From Nocardioides sp. (GTDB taxonomy: Bacteria > Actinomycetota > Actinomycetes > Propionibacteriales > Nocardioidaceae): DNA of 9,457 bases. The number at the start of each line of letters is the position of its first letter. The first letter of the stretch is position 1. Below the pieces are notes generated by a model, which was given only the letters and a program-made list of their open reading frames with translations, ran no database searches and was not told where the DNA came from. Location: NCBI GenBank assembly GCA_003519585.1, contig DOWL01000021.1, positions 13,435-22,891 of the forward strand, in the 5' to 3' direction. Of the stretch, positions 1 to 7,539 are shown in pieces. Position numbers and translations under genes: made by a program.

Positions 1-2
1 GC

Positions 3-287
3 GAGAAGGACAAGTTGCTGGTTTCGGTTGCCGCGATGGTGGCGCGGCGTCGCCTTGAGCGCGGCGTCAAGCTCAACCACCCGGAAGCGATCGCCCTCAT
101 CACGGATTTCGTGGTGGAAGGCGCCCGCGACGGCCGCTCGGTCGCCGACCTGATGGAGGCCGGCGCCCACGTCATTACCCGCGCCCAGGTGATGGAGGGC
201 ATCGCCGAGATGATCCACGACGTCCAGGTCGAGGCCACCTTTCCCGACGGCCGCAAGCTCGTCACCATCCATCAGCCGATCGCGTGA
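3..287 (+). CDS. ureA: Urease subunit gamma (5' partial)
   Basis: This is the small gamma subunit of nickel urease, which hydrolyses urea to ammonia and carbamate in the cytoplasm as part of the UreABC assembly. The reading frame enters from the window edge as EKDKLL and continues with [49 protein letters not shown] and KLVTIHQPI, all hallmarks of the gamma family. The family is about 100 residues long and usually has E-K-D-K-L near residue 7, so only some six codons are missing. The TTG at position 15 lies inside the conserved N-terminus and is not the start. The stop at 285-287 is 25 nt before ureB, so the two are almost certainly co-transcribed. The identification is firm; only the true start is outside the window. 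Confidence 0.95.
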   Translation, partial: EKDKLLVSVAAMVARRRLERGVKLNHPEAIALITDFVVEGARDGRSVADLMEAGAHVITRAQVMEGIAEMIHDVQVEATFPDGRKLVTIHQPIA

Positions 288-300
288 TCGCGGTCGAACA

Positions 301-308
301 GGAAGGAG
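301..308 (+). promoter_or_regulatory. Ribosome binding site of ureB
   Basis: GGAAGGAG lies 4 nt before the GTG at 313 and supports that GTG as the ureB start. Confidence 0.75.
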
Positions 309-312
309 TCAC

Positions 313-633
313 GTGGACTCCAGTGCGACTGGTCCGGGAGCGGTGCGACTCGGCGAGGGGACGCTGCAACTCAATGCCGACCGCGGCGAGGACGAGCGGC
401 GGAGGTTGGTGCTGGTCAACACCGGTGATCGGCCGATCCAGATCGGTTCGCACATCCACCTCGCTGAGGTGAACCCAGCGTTGGAGTTCGACCGCGACGC
501 GGCGTACGGGTTCCGTCTCGACATCGCCTCTGGCACCTCACGCCGCTTCGAACCGGGCGCCTCCCGCGAGGTCGACGTCGTCGCACTGCGCGGCTCGCGC
601 CGTGTCCCGGGCATCCAGATCAAGGACGCGTGA
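313..633 (+). CDS. ureB: Urease subunit beta
   Basis: This is the beta subunit of urease, a structural partner of UreA and UreC in the cytosolic enzyme. The 106 residues match the family length. They contain NTGDRPIQIGSHIHLAEVNPAL followed by EFDRDAAYGFRLDIASGT and RRFEPGASREVDVVAL, the conserved beta-subunit core. Most family members have GSHYHF or GSHFHF where this protein has GSHIHL, and the C-terminus (GSRRVPGIQIKDA) departs from the usual G-x-R-x-V-x-GF ending, so this is a divergent urease lineage. The GTG start has a strong ribosome binding site. The AAGGA at 622-626, inside the 3' end of this gene, would have served ureC before the mobile element inserted just after the stop codon. 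Confidence 0.95.
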   Translation: MDSSATGPGAVRLGEGTLQLNADRGEDERRRLVLVNTGDRPIQIGSHIHLAEVNPALEFDRDAAYGFRLDIASGTSRRFEPGASREVDVVALRGSRRVPGIQIKDA

Positions 634-640
634 CTAGGCC

Positions 641-796
641 ATGTCTCCCAAGTCCCGGCGGCGCCGCCGCCCAGATCACGCGGTGGCGGCGTTGCCGCCA
701 CTCGCTGGACGTACAAGTAGAGCGTCGCTCCGGCGCCTTGCCACCGCGCGCCTGGACAACGGCTGCATCCACCCCTACTTGGGAGACATGACCTAG
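641..796 (+). other. 51-codon open frame spanning the inserted element
   Basis: An ATG within the left terminal repeat opens a frame that runs through the whole element and stops at TAG in the right CTAG duplication, directly abutting the ureC ATG at 797. The product begins MSPKSRRRRRPDH and ends CIHPYLGDMT, with an Arg-rich N-terminus. No ribosome binding site precedes the ATG. The last 20 or so codons (ATARLDNGCIHPYLGDM) resemble a transposase C-terminal tail whose end is encoded by the terminal repeat, but this is only an impression. If ribosomes do read the frame, termination would be directly coupled to ureC initiation. It may equally be a fortuitous frame in GC-rich DNA. Confidence 0.3.
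781..785 (+). promoter_or_regulatory. Candidate ribosome binding site of ureC inside the inserted repeat
   Basis: GGGAG within the right terminal repeat is the only Shine-Dalgarno-like sequence before the ureC ATG, at a distance of 11 nt. In the pre-insertion arrangement the AAGGA at 622-626 would also have stood 11 nt from that ATG. Confidence 0.45.
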
Positions 797-2491
<1,695 letters not shown>

Positions 2492-2500
2492 GCAGCCGAC

Positions 2501-2690
2501 ATGAACAGCGATCTCCTAACTCATGCTCCTGGCCGATGCCCGCCTCCCAGTGGCGGGCCACACCCAGTCCGCCGGGCTGGAGCCCGCGCTCCGCGCGTCC
2601 CTGCGGGCAACGTCGAGACCCCCAAGGCCGGGCCACCTCGGGCTCGCGCGTCGGGTCTGTCGAGTGCGCCGAACCCTCGCCCAACTGAAC
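2501..2690 (+). pseudogene. ureF: Urease accessory protein UreF, N-terminal remnant
   Basis: UreF is part of the UreD-UreF-UreG complex that loads nickel into apo-urease. Its start is recognisable here only in pieces. MNSDLLT is read from 2501. LADARLPVAGHTQSAGLEPAL, the typical UreF N-terminal motif, is read one frame over from 2523. PAGNVET then follows in the first frame, and RATSGSRVGSVECAE in the third. At least three frameshifts are needed within about 170 bp, neither ATG has a convincing ribosome binding site, and the remaining 150 or more residues of a normal UreF (about 220) are absent. The remnant begins 9 nt after the ureC stop, the usual place of ureF in a ureABCFGD operon, and ends where the convergent gene begins. 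The motif match is from memory. Confidence 0.62.
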
Positions 2691-2711
2691 GTGGGGCAAC
2701 GCTGGGGGCCA

Positions 2712-3803
2712 TCAATGTGCGCGCGCGATCTGATCCTGGACCGCGAACTCCATCCCGTCGGCGAGTGCGAGGTACACGTCTTGGTTGACGAGATTCCCGT
2801 CGAGACGCATCAGACCCCGCGGACCGTCGTAGAAGTAGCCCGTGTGGACCTGCCTGACCGCGGAGATGTCCAGAGAGCCGGCGCGTTCGGCGATCCGAGA
2901 GAGGAACAAGATCGCCTCGTAGCACGATTCGCCGACCGCATTCAGAGCTGGGGCGAACTGGCCGAATCGCGCGTAGTAGTCCCGGGACAGCTGGCTACTC
3001 TCCGACGTGCTGAGGTTGTCGAAGTAGGCAGCCGCCGCGTACAGCTGATCGTTGGCCGTGAATCCGCCGCCCAGCAGCGTGTTCTCCTCCACCGCTGGGC
3101 TGAGTCGCACCAGGTTCTCACTGAGTCTGAGCCGCCCGAACTGGCGGTTGAAGTGCACGGCATCCTGGCCCATCAGCAGCATGATCACGCCCTCGACGTG
3201 TTGCTTCTGGAGCTCAGCCAACGTGGTGCGGAAGTCCCGGGTGCCCAACGGCACGTAGCTCTCGGTCACGATGGACGACGGTGCGTCACGCAGTGCCGTA
3301 CGTGCGGCCGCGACCGTGACGCGCGGGAAGACGTAGTCGTTGCCGACCACCGCCCAGCGACGCACATCCAGCTCCTCGCGCATCCAGCGGACCGCGGGCA
3401 GCAGCTGGTTCACCGGGCGCTCCCCGAGCATGTAGACACCCGGAGTGTCGTCGAAGCCCTCGTGCATCGCGGCGTACGCGTACACGGTCCGGCCCCCGAT
3501 CCGGCGGGTGATGGCCTGGCGAACAGCGGAGATATGCCACCCGGCCACGGCCTCAACCAGCTGCCCATCGACCAACCGCGCGACCTCGTCTGCGACAACG
3601 TCGGGATCCCGTCCTGCGTCCACCACCAACAGCTCGACCCGACGGCCCGCGATCCCGGCACCCGCGTTCAACTGCTCGACAGCAAGCTCGGCACAAGCCA
3701 GGCACGAGGGCCCGTAAATACCCGTCGGTCCCTGCAGCGGCACCACGAACGCCACCCGGACAACGTCTGTCCCGGGGAGCGCCGGCTGAACTCTCGGTCT
3801 CAC
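2712..3803 (-). CDS. AmiC/UrtA-like amide- or urea-binding protein without signal peptide
   Basis: This is a 363-residue type I periplasmic-binding-protein fold of the AmiC/FmdD/UrtA group, which binds short amides or urea. Shared landmarks are the start VRVAFVVPLQGPTGIYGP, AVEQLNAGAGIAGRRVELLVVD, HEGFDDTP (AmiC YEGFEYSP), GERPVNQ (AmiC GPAPNQN), GNDYVFPR (AmiC GSDYIYPR) and YVPLGTRDF. The GTG start at 3803 is preceded by GGAGG about 5 nt away, and an N-terminus MRPRVQPALPGTD offers no hydrophobic signal or lipobox. The protein should thus stay in the cytosol, as AmiC of Pseudomonas does when it senses amides and controls AmiR. No transporter permease or ATPase gene adjoins it. It is convergent to the urease genes and divergent from a MarR gene. 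A sensor role for urea or amides is inferred; a transport component that lost its export signal is the alternative. Confidence 0.82.
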   Translation of the reverse strand: MRPRVQPALPGTDVVRVAFVVPLQGPTGIYGPSCLACAELAVEQLNAGAGIAGRRVELLVVDAGRDPDVVADEVARLVDGQLVEAVAGWHISAVRQAITRRIGGRTVYAYAAMHEGFDDTPGVYMLGERPVNQLLPAVRWMREELDVRRWAVVGNDYVFPRVTVAAARTALRDAPSSIVTESYVPLGTRDFRTTLAELQKQHVEGVIMLLMGQDAVHFNRQFGRLRLSENLVRLSPAVEENTLLGGGFTANDQLYAAAAYFDNLSTSESSQLSRDYYARFGQFAPALNAVGESCYEAILFLSRIAERAGSLDISAVRQVHTGYFYDGPRGLMRLDGNLVNQDVYLALADGMEFAVQDQIARAH

Positions 3804-3845
3804 GTTGCCTCCGTGTGCAGTTATGAGGGCGAACGCTTGCTGAAG

Positions 3846-3862
3846 GCCCCTAGGCTAGGGGC
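3846..3862. promoter_or_regulatory. 17-bp palindrome, candidate MarR operator
   Basis: GCCCCTA and TAGGGGC form a perfect 7-bp inverted repeat around a GGC spacer, in the 104-bp region between two divergent genes. MarR proteins commonly bind palindromes of this size in their own divergent promoter. The palindrome also contains TAGGCT on the plus strand and TAGCCT on the minus strand, both fitting the actinobacterial -10 pattern TANNNT, so a bound protein could block both genes. Binding is inferred. Confidence 0.5.
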
Positions 3863-3910
3863 GCCAGATCACCATCAGGTTTCCGACGCCGGTCCCATTT
3901 CGGGGGTGTG

Positions 3911-4444
3911 ATGACAAAGACACACATAGCCTCGCCCCCGCACGTTGGCAGCCTGGTGGTTCTGCTTCGGTACTGCGAGAGCAAGGTCCGCGAACGACTG
4001 CAGCCTCTGCTCGACCAGGCACAACTGACTCCAGAGCAGTGGCGCATCATGGCGCTGCTCCACGACCATCCCGGTCTCGGCGCGGGCGCCGTCGCCCACG
4101 GCGCGGTACTACCGAGCGCCTCGGTCACCCGTCACGTCGACAAGCTGGTCGAGCGAGGCATCGTCATCCGGCGCATAGACCCCACTGACAAGCGGCGGGT
4201 CGTGCTCGCACTCTCGCCGCGAGGCACCCAACTGGCTCGGCCCATCCTCGCCGAAGAGCACGCCGTCGAGGCCGGCATAGCGGCCGGGTTGGGCAACACA
4301 AGGTTCCAAGCATTCGCACGCGACCTCGGCCTGTTGCCCTCAGTCCTCGGCGACCCAGCCGGTCTGGTCAGCACCTCCGACGCCGTCGGGACGAGCGTCC
4401 CTGGGCGCCCAGCCGCGGATCCGACTACCAAGGGACCTGCCTAG
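3911..4444 (+). CDS. MarR-family transcriptional regulator
   Basis: This is a winged-helix regulator of the MarR family, which binds palindromic operators as a dimer and usually responds to a small ligand. The first part (VGSLVVLLRYCESKVRERLQPLL) forms the dimerisation helix. LTPEQWRIMALLHDHPGLGAGAVAHGAVLPSASVTRHVDKLVERGIV is the helix-turn-helix region, and RIDPTDKRRVVLALSPRG is the family's wing. I prefer ATG 3911 over the GTG three bases earlier because GGGGG at 3902-3906 then stands at a usable distance; the longer form would have 178 residues. The last 40 or so residues (after RDLGLLPSVLG) are Gly/Pro/Ser/Thr-rich and unlike the normal C-terminal dimer helix, and the gene ends only 40 bp before the recombinase remnant, so the tail could have been replaced. 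Targets are likely the divergent binding-protein gene and itself; urease control is possible. Confidence 0.85.
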   Translation: MTKTHIASPPHVGSLVVLLRYCESKVRERLQPLLDQAQLTPEQWRIMALLHDHPGLGAGAVAHGAVLPSASVTRHVDKLVERGIVIRRIDPTDKRRVVLALSPRGTQLARPILAEEHAVEAGIAAGLGNTRFQAFARDLGLLPSVLGDPAGLVSTSDAVGTSVPGRPAADPTTKGPA

Positions 4445-4484
4445 AAGGTATGGGTGGCCGCTCGGTTGGCTGAGTGGTTACGGG

Positions 4485-5414
4485 CTTTTGCCCTGGCTTC
4501 GAAAGCACAGCCGGCCACTCGGCGATCTCGCGTCTGCTCAGATGACGCGACGTGTGCTGGCCAGGCTTGGCTCCCGCATGGACGGTCGTGCAGCAGCCTC
4601 ATCGACGCTCGCTCGCAAGCCGGCAATCCTTCACAACGCTCTCGAGGCCGCGGTCGAGGACGGGCACCTGCAGCAGAACCCGATGCAGACCGTAAAGAGC
4701 TCGTCGAGTGGTCGACGCCTCTGTCGATCCGCGAGCCGTGGTCAATCCCCAGCAGGCCAGTGCGCTCCTCGCAGCAGTGCGCGAGTCCAGCCCTCAACTG
4801 GAAGCGTTCTTCGCCTGCATCCACTACGCCGGGCTTCGGCCGGCCGATGTACTGGGTCTCACCAAGGACCGATTGGTGATGCCTGCCGAAGGATCGGGCC
4901 GCGATCGAACTGACCGGGTTGCAGCAGTCCACCGCGAGGGTCTGGACCGACGACGAAAGCACGCGCCAGGAACGTCCGCTCGAGCACCGCCCCGAGGGTG
5001 CCACCAGAACCGCTCCGGCGCCTCCCGAGCTCGTCACGATCCTTCGGCGACACCTTGATTTGTTCGCAGTGGTCGTCGGGGACATTTGTTCGCGGCACGC
5101 ACCGGCGAGGCCGGACGCCCGCTCTCGCCGCCGTACGACGTCACGGTCGGAATGAACACCGTCTACCGCGCTTGGGATCACGCAAGAGCGCCCTGACGGA
5201 GCGCGAGTACCACAGTCAACTCGTCCGGCGACCATACGACCTTCGCCATGCCTACGTATCAACGTGGCTGAGCGCCGGCGTCTCCCCTGCCGATATCGCG
5301 GCCCCAGCGGGTCACAGTGTTCGAGTCATGCTCTCGGTCCACAGCCAGCAGATGGCCGACCAGAGGGCGCGACACCAGGCAGCCGTGGACGCCGTACTCC
5401 GGCCCGAGGACTGA
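4485..5414 (+). pseudogene. Decayed tyrosine recombinase (integrase)
   Basis: Pieces of one actinobacterial phage-type integrase appear in order but in shifting frames. The core-binding domain (LRKHSRPLGDLASAQM to ALEAAVEDGHLQQNP) is read from 4488. The start of the catalytic domain (VVNPQQASALLAAVRE, AFFACIHYAGLRPADVLGL) is in the frame of 4708. ARVWTDDE and PAPPELVTILRRHLD are in the frame of 4919, and HLFAARTGEAGRPLSPPYDV to VYRAWDHAR in the frame of 5080. The end (RRPYDLRHAYVSTWLSAGV, AGHSVRVML) is in the frame of 4998. At least four frameshifts are needed. In the last piece the nucleophile position, normally V-Y-A-K-C, reads V-H-S-Q-Q, so the catalytic Tyr is lost too. The tail DTNTTQIPATSRTQPITAGHHAE, in yet another frame from about 5430, may be the original C-terminus. 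The gene points at the 3' end of tRNA-Tyr, a common integration site. Confidence 0.85.
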
Positions 5415-5430
5415 TGTGTCCGAGATTCGG

Positions 5431-5452
5431 CGACACAAATACGACACAGATA
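5431..5452. repeat. Tandem 11-bp near-repeat beside the integrase remnant
   Basis: CGACACAAATA is followed immediately by CGACACAGATA (10 of 11 identical). A matching inverted TGTGTC lies just upstream at 5415-5420. The position between an integrase and its likely attachment site suits arm-type recombinase sites, but the repeat also lies in what seems to be the old coding tail of the integrase, so it may be only codon repetition. Confidence 0.4.
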
Positions 5453-5500
5453 CCCGCCACGAGCCGTACCCAACCGATCACAGCCGGACATCATGCAGAA

Positions 5501-5534
5501 GGGGCCTGGCTTGCGTTTCCGCAGGTCAGGCCCC
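5501..5534 (-). terminator. Hairpin terminator downstream of tRNA-Tyr
   Basis: A near-perfect hairpin with 8 bp (GGGGCCTG/CAGGCCCC), one G-T wobble and 6 further pairs closes on a TTTC tetraloop. It begins 13 nt beyond the tRNA 3' end in the direction of tRNA transcription. On the minus strand it is followed by TTCTG and on the plus strand by TGTCTTCCTTCT, so it could stop transcription from both sides. Confidence 0.72.
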
Positions 5535-5547
5535 TGTCTTCCTTCTG

Positions 5548-5630
5548 TGGCAGGTGCAGGATTCGAACCTGCGTAGGCGTAAGCCGACGGATTTACAGTC
5601 CGCTCCCATTGGCCGCTCGGGCAACCTGCC
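5548..5630 (-). tRNA. tRNA-Tyr (anticodon GTA)
   Basis: Read on the minus strand, the 7-bp acceptor stem GGCAGGT/ACCTGCC is closed by 5624-5630 and 5549-5555, with discriminator A at 5548. The anticodon loop CTGTAAA carries GTA (complement of 5594-5596). The T arm is GCAGGTTCGAATCCTGC, and the long variable arm (CGGCTTACGCC region) is typical of bacterial tRNA-Tyr. CCA is not encoded. The 3' end faces the hairpin terminator and then the integrase remnant, which makes this tRNA gene the probable attachment site of the element to the left. No second copy of its 3' end is seen in the window. Confidence 0.96.
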
Positions 5631-5731
5631 TGGTGTTCTCCGCCCCGGCTTGGCCGGTCGACAACGAGGCGAAACAATAGCGCAGCGCGCACCGCGCGCC
5701 CGAATCGTAGGCAGCAGGGTGAGGAGACACC

Positions 5732-6223
5732 ATGGCCGACTCGTCGTTCGACATCGTGAGCAAGCTCGACCGTCAGGAGGTCGACAACGCGCTAGGACAG
5801 ACCGCACGCGAGATCGCCACCCGGTTCGACTTCAAGGGGACCGGTGCGACCATCGAGTGGCAGGGGGAACAGGCCATCGAGATCAGCGCGTCCGCGGACG
5901 ATCGGGCCAGTGCGGTGCTGGACGTGTTCAAGCAGAAGCTGGTCAAGCGCGACGTCAGCCTCAAGGTGCTCGATGCTTCCGAGCCCCGGCAGAGCGGACA
6001 GCAGAGCAAGATCTCGATCGCGCTCAAGGAGGGCATCACCTCCGAGGACGCCAAGAAGATCTCCAAGCTGATCCGCGACGAGGGCCCCAAGGGCGTCAAG
6101 GCACAGATCCAGGGCGACGAGCTCCGGGTCTCCTCGAAGAAGCGCGATGACCTCCAGGCCATTCAGCGCCTGGTCCGAGAGCAGGACTACGACTTCGCGG
6201 TGCAGTTCACCAACTACCGCTGA
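5732..6223 (+). CDS. yajQ: YajQ-family (DUF520) nucleotide-binding protein
   Basis: This 163-residue protein belongs to the YajQ family, made of two similar ferredoxin-like domains; members bind RNA or tRNA and, in some Proteobacteria, cyclic di-GMP. The family start [20 protein letters not shown], the segment [15 protein letters not shown], then [60 protein letters not shown] and the end [10 protein letters not shown] are all present, at the usual length. The ATG is preceded by GAGGAG at 5721-5726. It stands alone between a divergently oriented tRNA-Tyr and the glutaminase gene. Its biological role in actinobacteria is not settled; only the family assignment is firm. Confidence 0.95.
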   Translation: MADSSFDIVSKLDRQEVDNALGQTAREIATRFDFKGTGATIEWQGEQAIEISASADDRASAVLDVFKQKLVKRDVSLKVLDASEPRQSGQQSKISIALKEGITSEDAKKISKLIRDEGPKGVKAQIQGDELRVSSKKRDDLQAIQRLVREQDYDFAVQFTNYR

Positions 6224-6235
6224 CGCGGCGATCGA

Positions 6236-6289
6236 GCGGGACGTCGTACGCACCGGTCGCGTGAGGCACTAGCTCGGATGACGTCCCGC
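6236..6289. repeat. 10-bp inverted repeat after yajQ
   Basis: GCGGGACGTC at 6236-6245 is repeated in perfect inverted form at 6280-6289, separated by 34 nt. It starts 13 nt after the yajQ stop. It could form a large-loop transcription terminator without a T-tract, or be two half-sites of an operator ahead of the glutaminase gene. Confidence 0.45.
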
Positions 6290-6344
6290 GGGGGCGCCCG
6301 AGGATCACCCCAAGCGGGCGACCCGGCCCGGTCCGCGGCGGCAC

Positions 6345-6350
6345 TAGCTT
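6345..6350 (+). promoter_or_regulatory. Candidate -10 element of glsA
   Basis: TAGCTT fits the actinobacterial TANNNT pattern and would give a leader of about 20 nt. No recognisable -35 hexamer is seen. The element lies in a 10-bp sequence, GGCACTAGCT (6340-6349), which also occurs at 6265-6274. Confidence 0.3.
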
Positions 6351-6378
6351 CGACGTACTCAGGACGAGAGCGGAGCAG

Positions 6379-7413
6379 ATGACAGAGCTCGCGATGCACC
6401 AGCACCTCCCCGACGAGGCGACGATTCCGCCGCGGATCTCGACCGGCGACCTGCCGGCACCCGAGGAGGTCGGCCGGCTGGTCACCGAGGCCTACGACCG
6501 CTATCGCACGACGAGTGAGGGCGCGGTCGCCGACTACATCCCGGTGCTGGCCCAGGCGTCACCGGACCTGTTCGGCATCTGTGTCGTGGGAGCACGCGGC
6601 CGCTCATTCGAGATCGGCGATGTCGACGTCCGTTTCTCGATCCAGAGCGTCTCCAAGCCCTTCGCCTTCGCGCTGGTGTGCGACATCGTCGGCTACCAGG
6701 CGGCCCGCGACCGCCTCGGCGTGAACAGCACCGGCTTCCCCTTCAACTCACTGATGGCCATCGAGCTGAACGACGCGCGGACCATGAACCCGCTGGTCAA
6801 CGCGGGCGCGATCGCCACCACCAGCCTGATGCCCGGCGCCAACGCCGAGGAGAAGTTCGAGCGGGTCCGCGAAGGACTGTCGCGGTTCGCGGGCCGCGAG
6901 TTGAGCGTGAACCCGGAGGTGTACGCCTCCGAGGCGGCCTCCAACCAGCGCAATCAGGGCATCGCGCACCTGCTCAAGAGCTACGGCCGCCTCTACTTCG
7001 ACCCGGACGAGGCCACGGAGATCTACACCCGCCAGTGCTCGCTCGAGGTGACTGTCCACGACCTCGCCGTGATGGCCGCGACCCTGTCCAACGGCGGGGT
7101 CAACCCGCAGACGCAGGAGCGGGTCATCGGACCGGGGATGTGCCGACGCGTGCTGGCCGTCATGGCGACCGCCGGACTCTACGAGCTCTCCGGCGACTGG
7201 CTCTACGAGATCGGCATGCCCGGCAAGAGCGGTGTCAGCGGCGGGATCATCACGGTCTCCCCGGGCAAGGGCGGGCTGGCGACGTACTCGCCTCCCCTCG
7301 ACCTCGCCGGCAACAGCGTCCGGGGCCAGCTGGTCACCAAGTACCTCTCCGAGCGGGCCGGACTCAACCTGTTCGCCTCCGAGCCAGTGCCACCGCTGCC
7401 TCCGCTGCCGTGA
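6379..7413 (+). CDS. glsA: Glutaminase (serine-dependent, beta-lactamase fold)
   Basis: This enzyme hydrolyses L-glutamine to glutamate and ammonia in the cytoplasm. The catalytic S-x-x-K pair is Ser90/Lys93 in RFSIQSVSKPFAF. Further family motifs follow in order: NSTGFPFNS, NPLVNAGAIATTSL, YASEAASNQRNQGIAHLL, YTRQCSLEVTVHDLAVMAATLSNGGVNP and IGMPGKSGVSGGIITVSPGKGGLA. At 344 residues it is longer than the usual 305-310, owing to about 20 extra N-terminal residues and a Pro-rich tail ending PPLPPLP. ATG 6379 is preceded by GGAG only 3 nt away; ATG 6394 is a possible alternative. There is no STAS or ankyrin domain of the kind found in some homologues. It appears to be a single-gene unit. No operon link to the urease genes across the tRNA is visible, although both release ammonia. 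Confidence 0.95.
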   Translation: MTELAMHQHLPDEATIPPRISTGDLPAPEEVGRLVTEAYDRYRTTSEGAVADYIPVLAQASPDLFGICVVGARGRSFEIGDVDVRFSIQSVSKPFAFALVCDIVGYQAARDRLGVNSTGFPFNSLMAIELNDARTMNPLVNAGAIATTSLMPGANAEEKFERVREGLSRFAGRELSVNPEVYASEAASNQRNQGIAHLLKSYGRLYFDPDEATEIYTRQCSLEVTVHDLAVMAATLSNGGVNPQTQERVIGPGMCRRVLAVMATAGLYELSGDWLYEIGMPGKSGVSGGIITVSPGKGGLATYSPPLDLAGNSVRGQLVTKYLSERAGLNLFASEPVPPLPPLP

Positions 7414-7485
7414 CCTGAGCCCCAGGTTCTTCGTGCGTACGGCGACACGGTCGGGAGATGCGCGGCGTTCACCGGGCGGCACCGA

Positions 7486-7491
7486 TAGGTT
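7486..7491 (+). promoter_or_regulatory. Candidate -10 element ahead of the 102-aa gene
   Basis: TAGGTT in the context CCGATAGGTTGCGG fits TANNNT and lies 48 nt before the next start codon. No clear -35 box is seen, so this is a weak call. Confidence 0.28.
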
Positions 7492-7539
7492 GCGGTCCGA
7501 GCCCAGGTTCGCGACCCCCCTCACCGACCGGAGCTACGC

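Larger units (their letters stand above)
634..796 (+). mobile_element. 155-bp MITE-like element with CTAG target duplication
   Basis: The sequence 638-653 (GCCATGTCTCCCAAGT) is repeated in inverted form at 777-792 (ACTTGGGAGACATGAC), 15 of 16 matching. Each end is flanked by the tetramer CTAG (634-637 and 793-796). This is the structure of a miniature inverted-repeat element of 155 bp with a 4-bp target duplication; CTAG or TA duplications are known among IS5-family elements, but the parent element is not identified here. It lies between the ureB stop and the ureC start, leaving TGA-CTAG on one side and CTAG-ATG on the other. Removing the element plus one CTAG would give a tight 4-nt gap between the two genes. 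It carries no transposase, so it would need one in trans. Confidence 0.72.

Noticed and set aside
2523..3911. 462-codon open frame on the plus strand
   Set aside because: It lies antisense to the AmiC-like gene, which has clear family motifs and a good ribosome binding site. Only its first 20 or so codons are meaningful, as part of the ureF remnant.
4450..4525. tRNA-Ser-like stretch (GGCTGAGTGGTTA followed by CTTCGAAAG)
   Set aside because: The anticodon stem does not pair beyond two bases and no T arm follows. The same bases belong to the N-terminal part of the integrase remnant, so a tRNA or att half-site is not supported.
4441..5262. 273-codon minus-strand open frame across the integrase region
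   Set aside because: It has no recognisable domain, while the plus strand shows ordered integrase motifs over the whole length.
6295..6320. CGCCCG...CGGGCG 6-bp inverted repeat
   Set aside because: It is short, GC-only and has a 14-nt loop; such dyads arise often by chance at this base composition.
7417..7510. Imperfect direct repeat GAGCCC(C)AGGTTC at 7417-7429 and 7499-7510
   Set aside because: One single-base indel separates the copies, there are only two of them, and no associated structure is seen; it is too weak to call.
6748..7524. 258-codon minus-strand open frame
   Set aside because: It is antisense to the glutaminase gene, where the plus-strand motifs are unambiguous.
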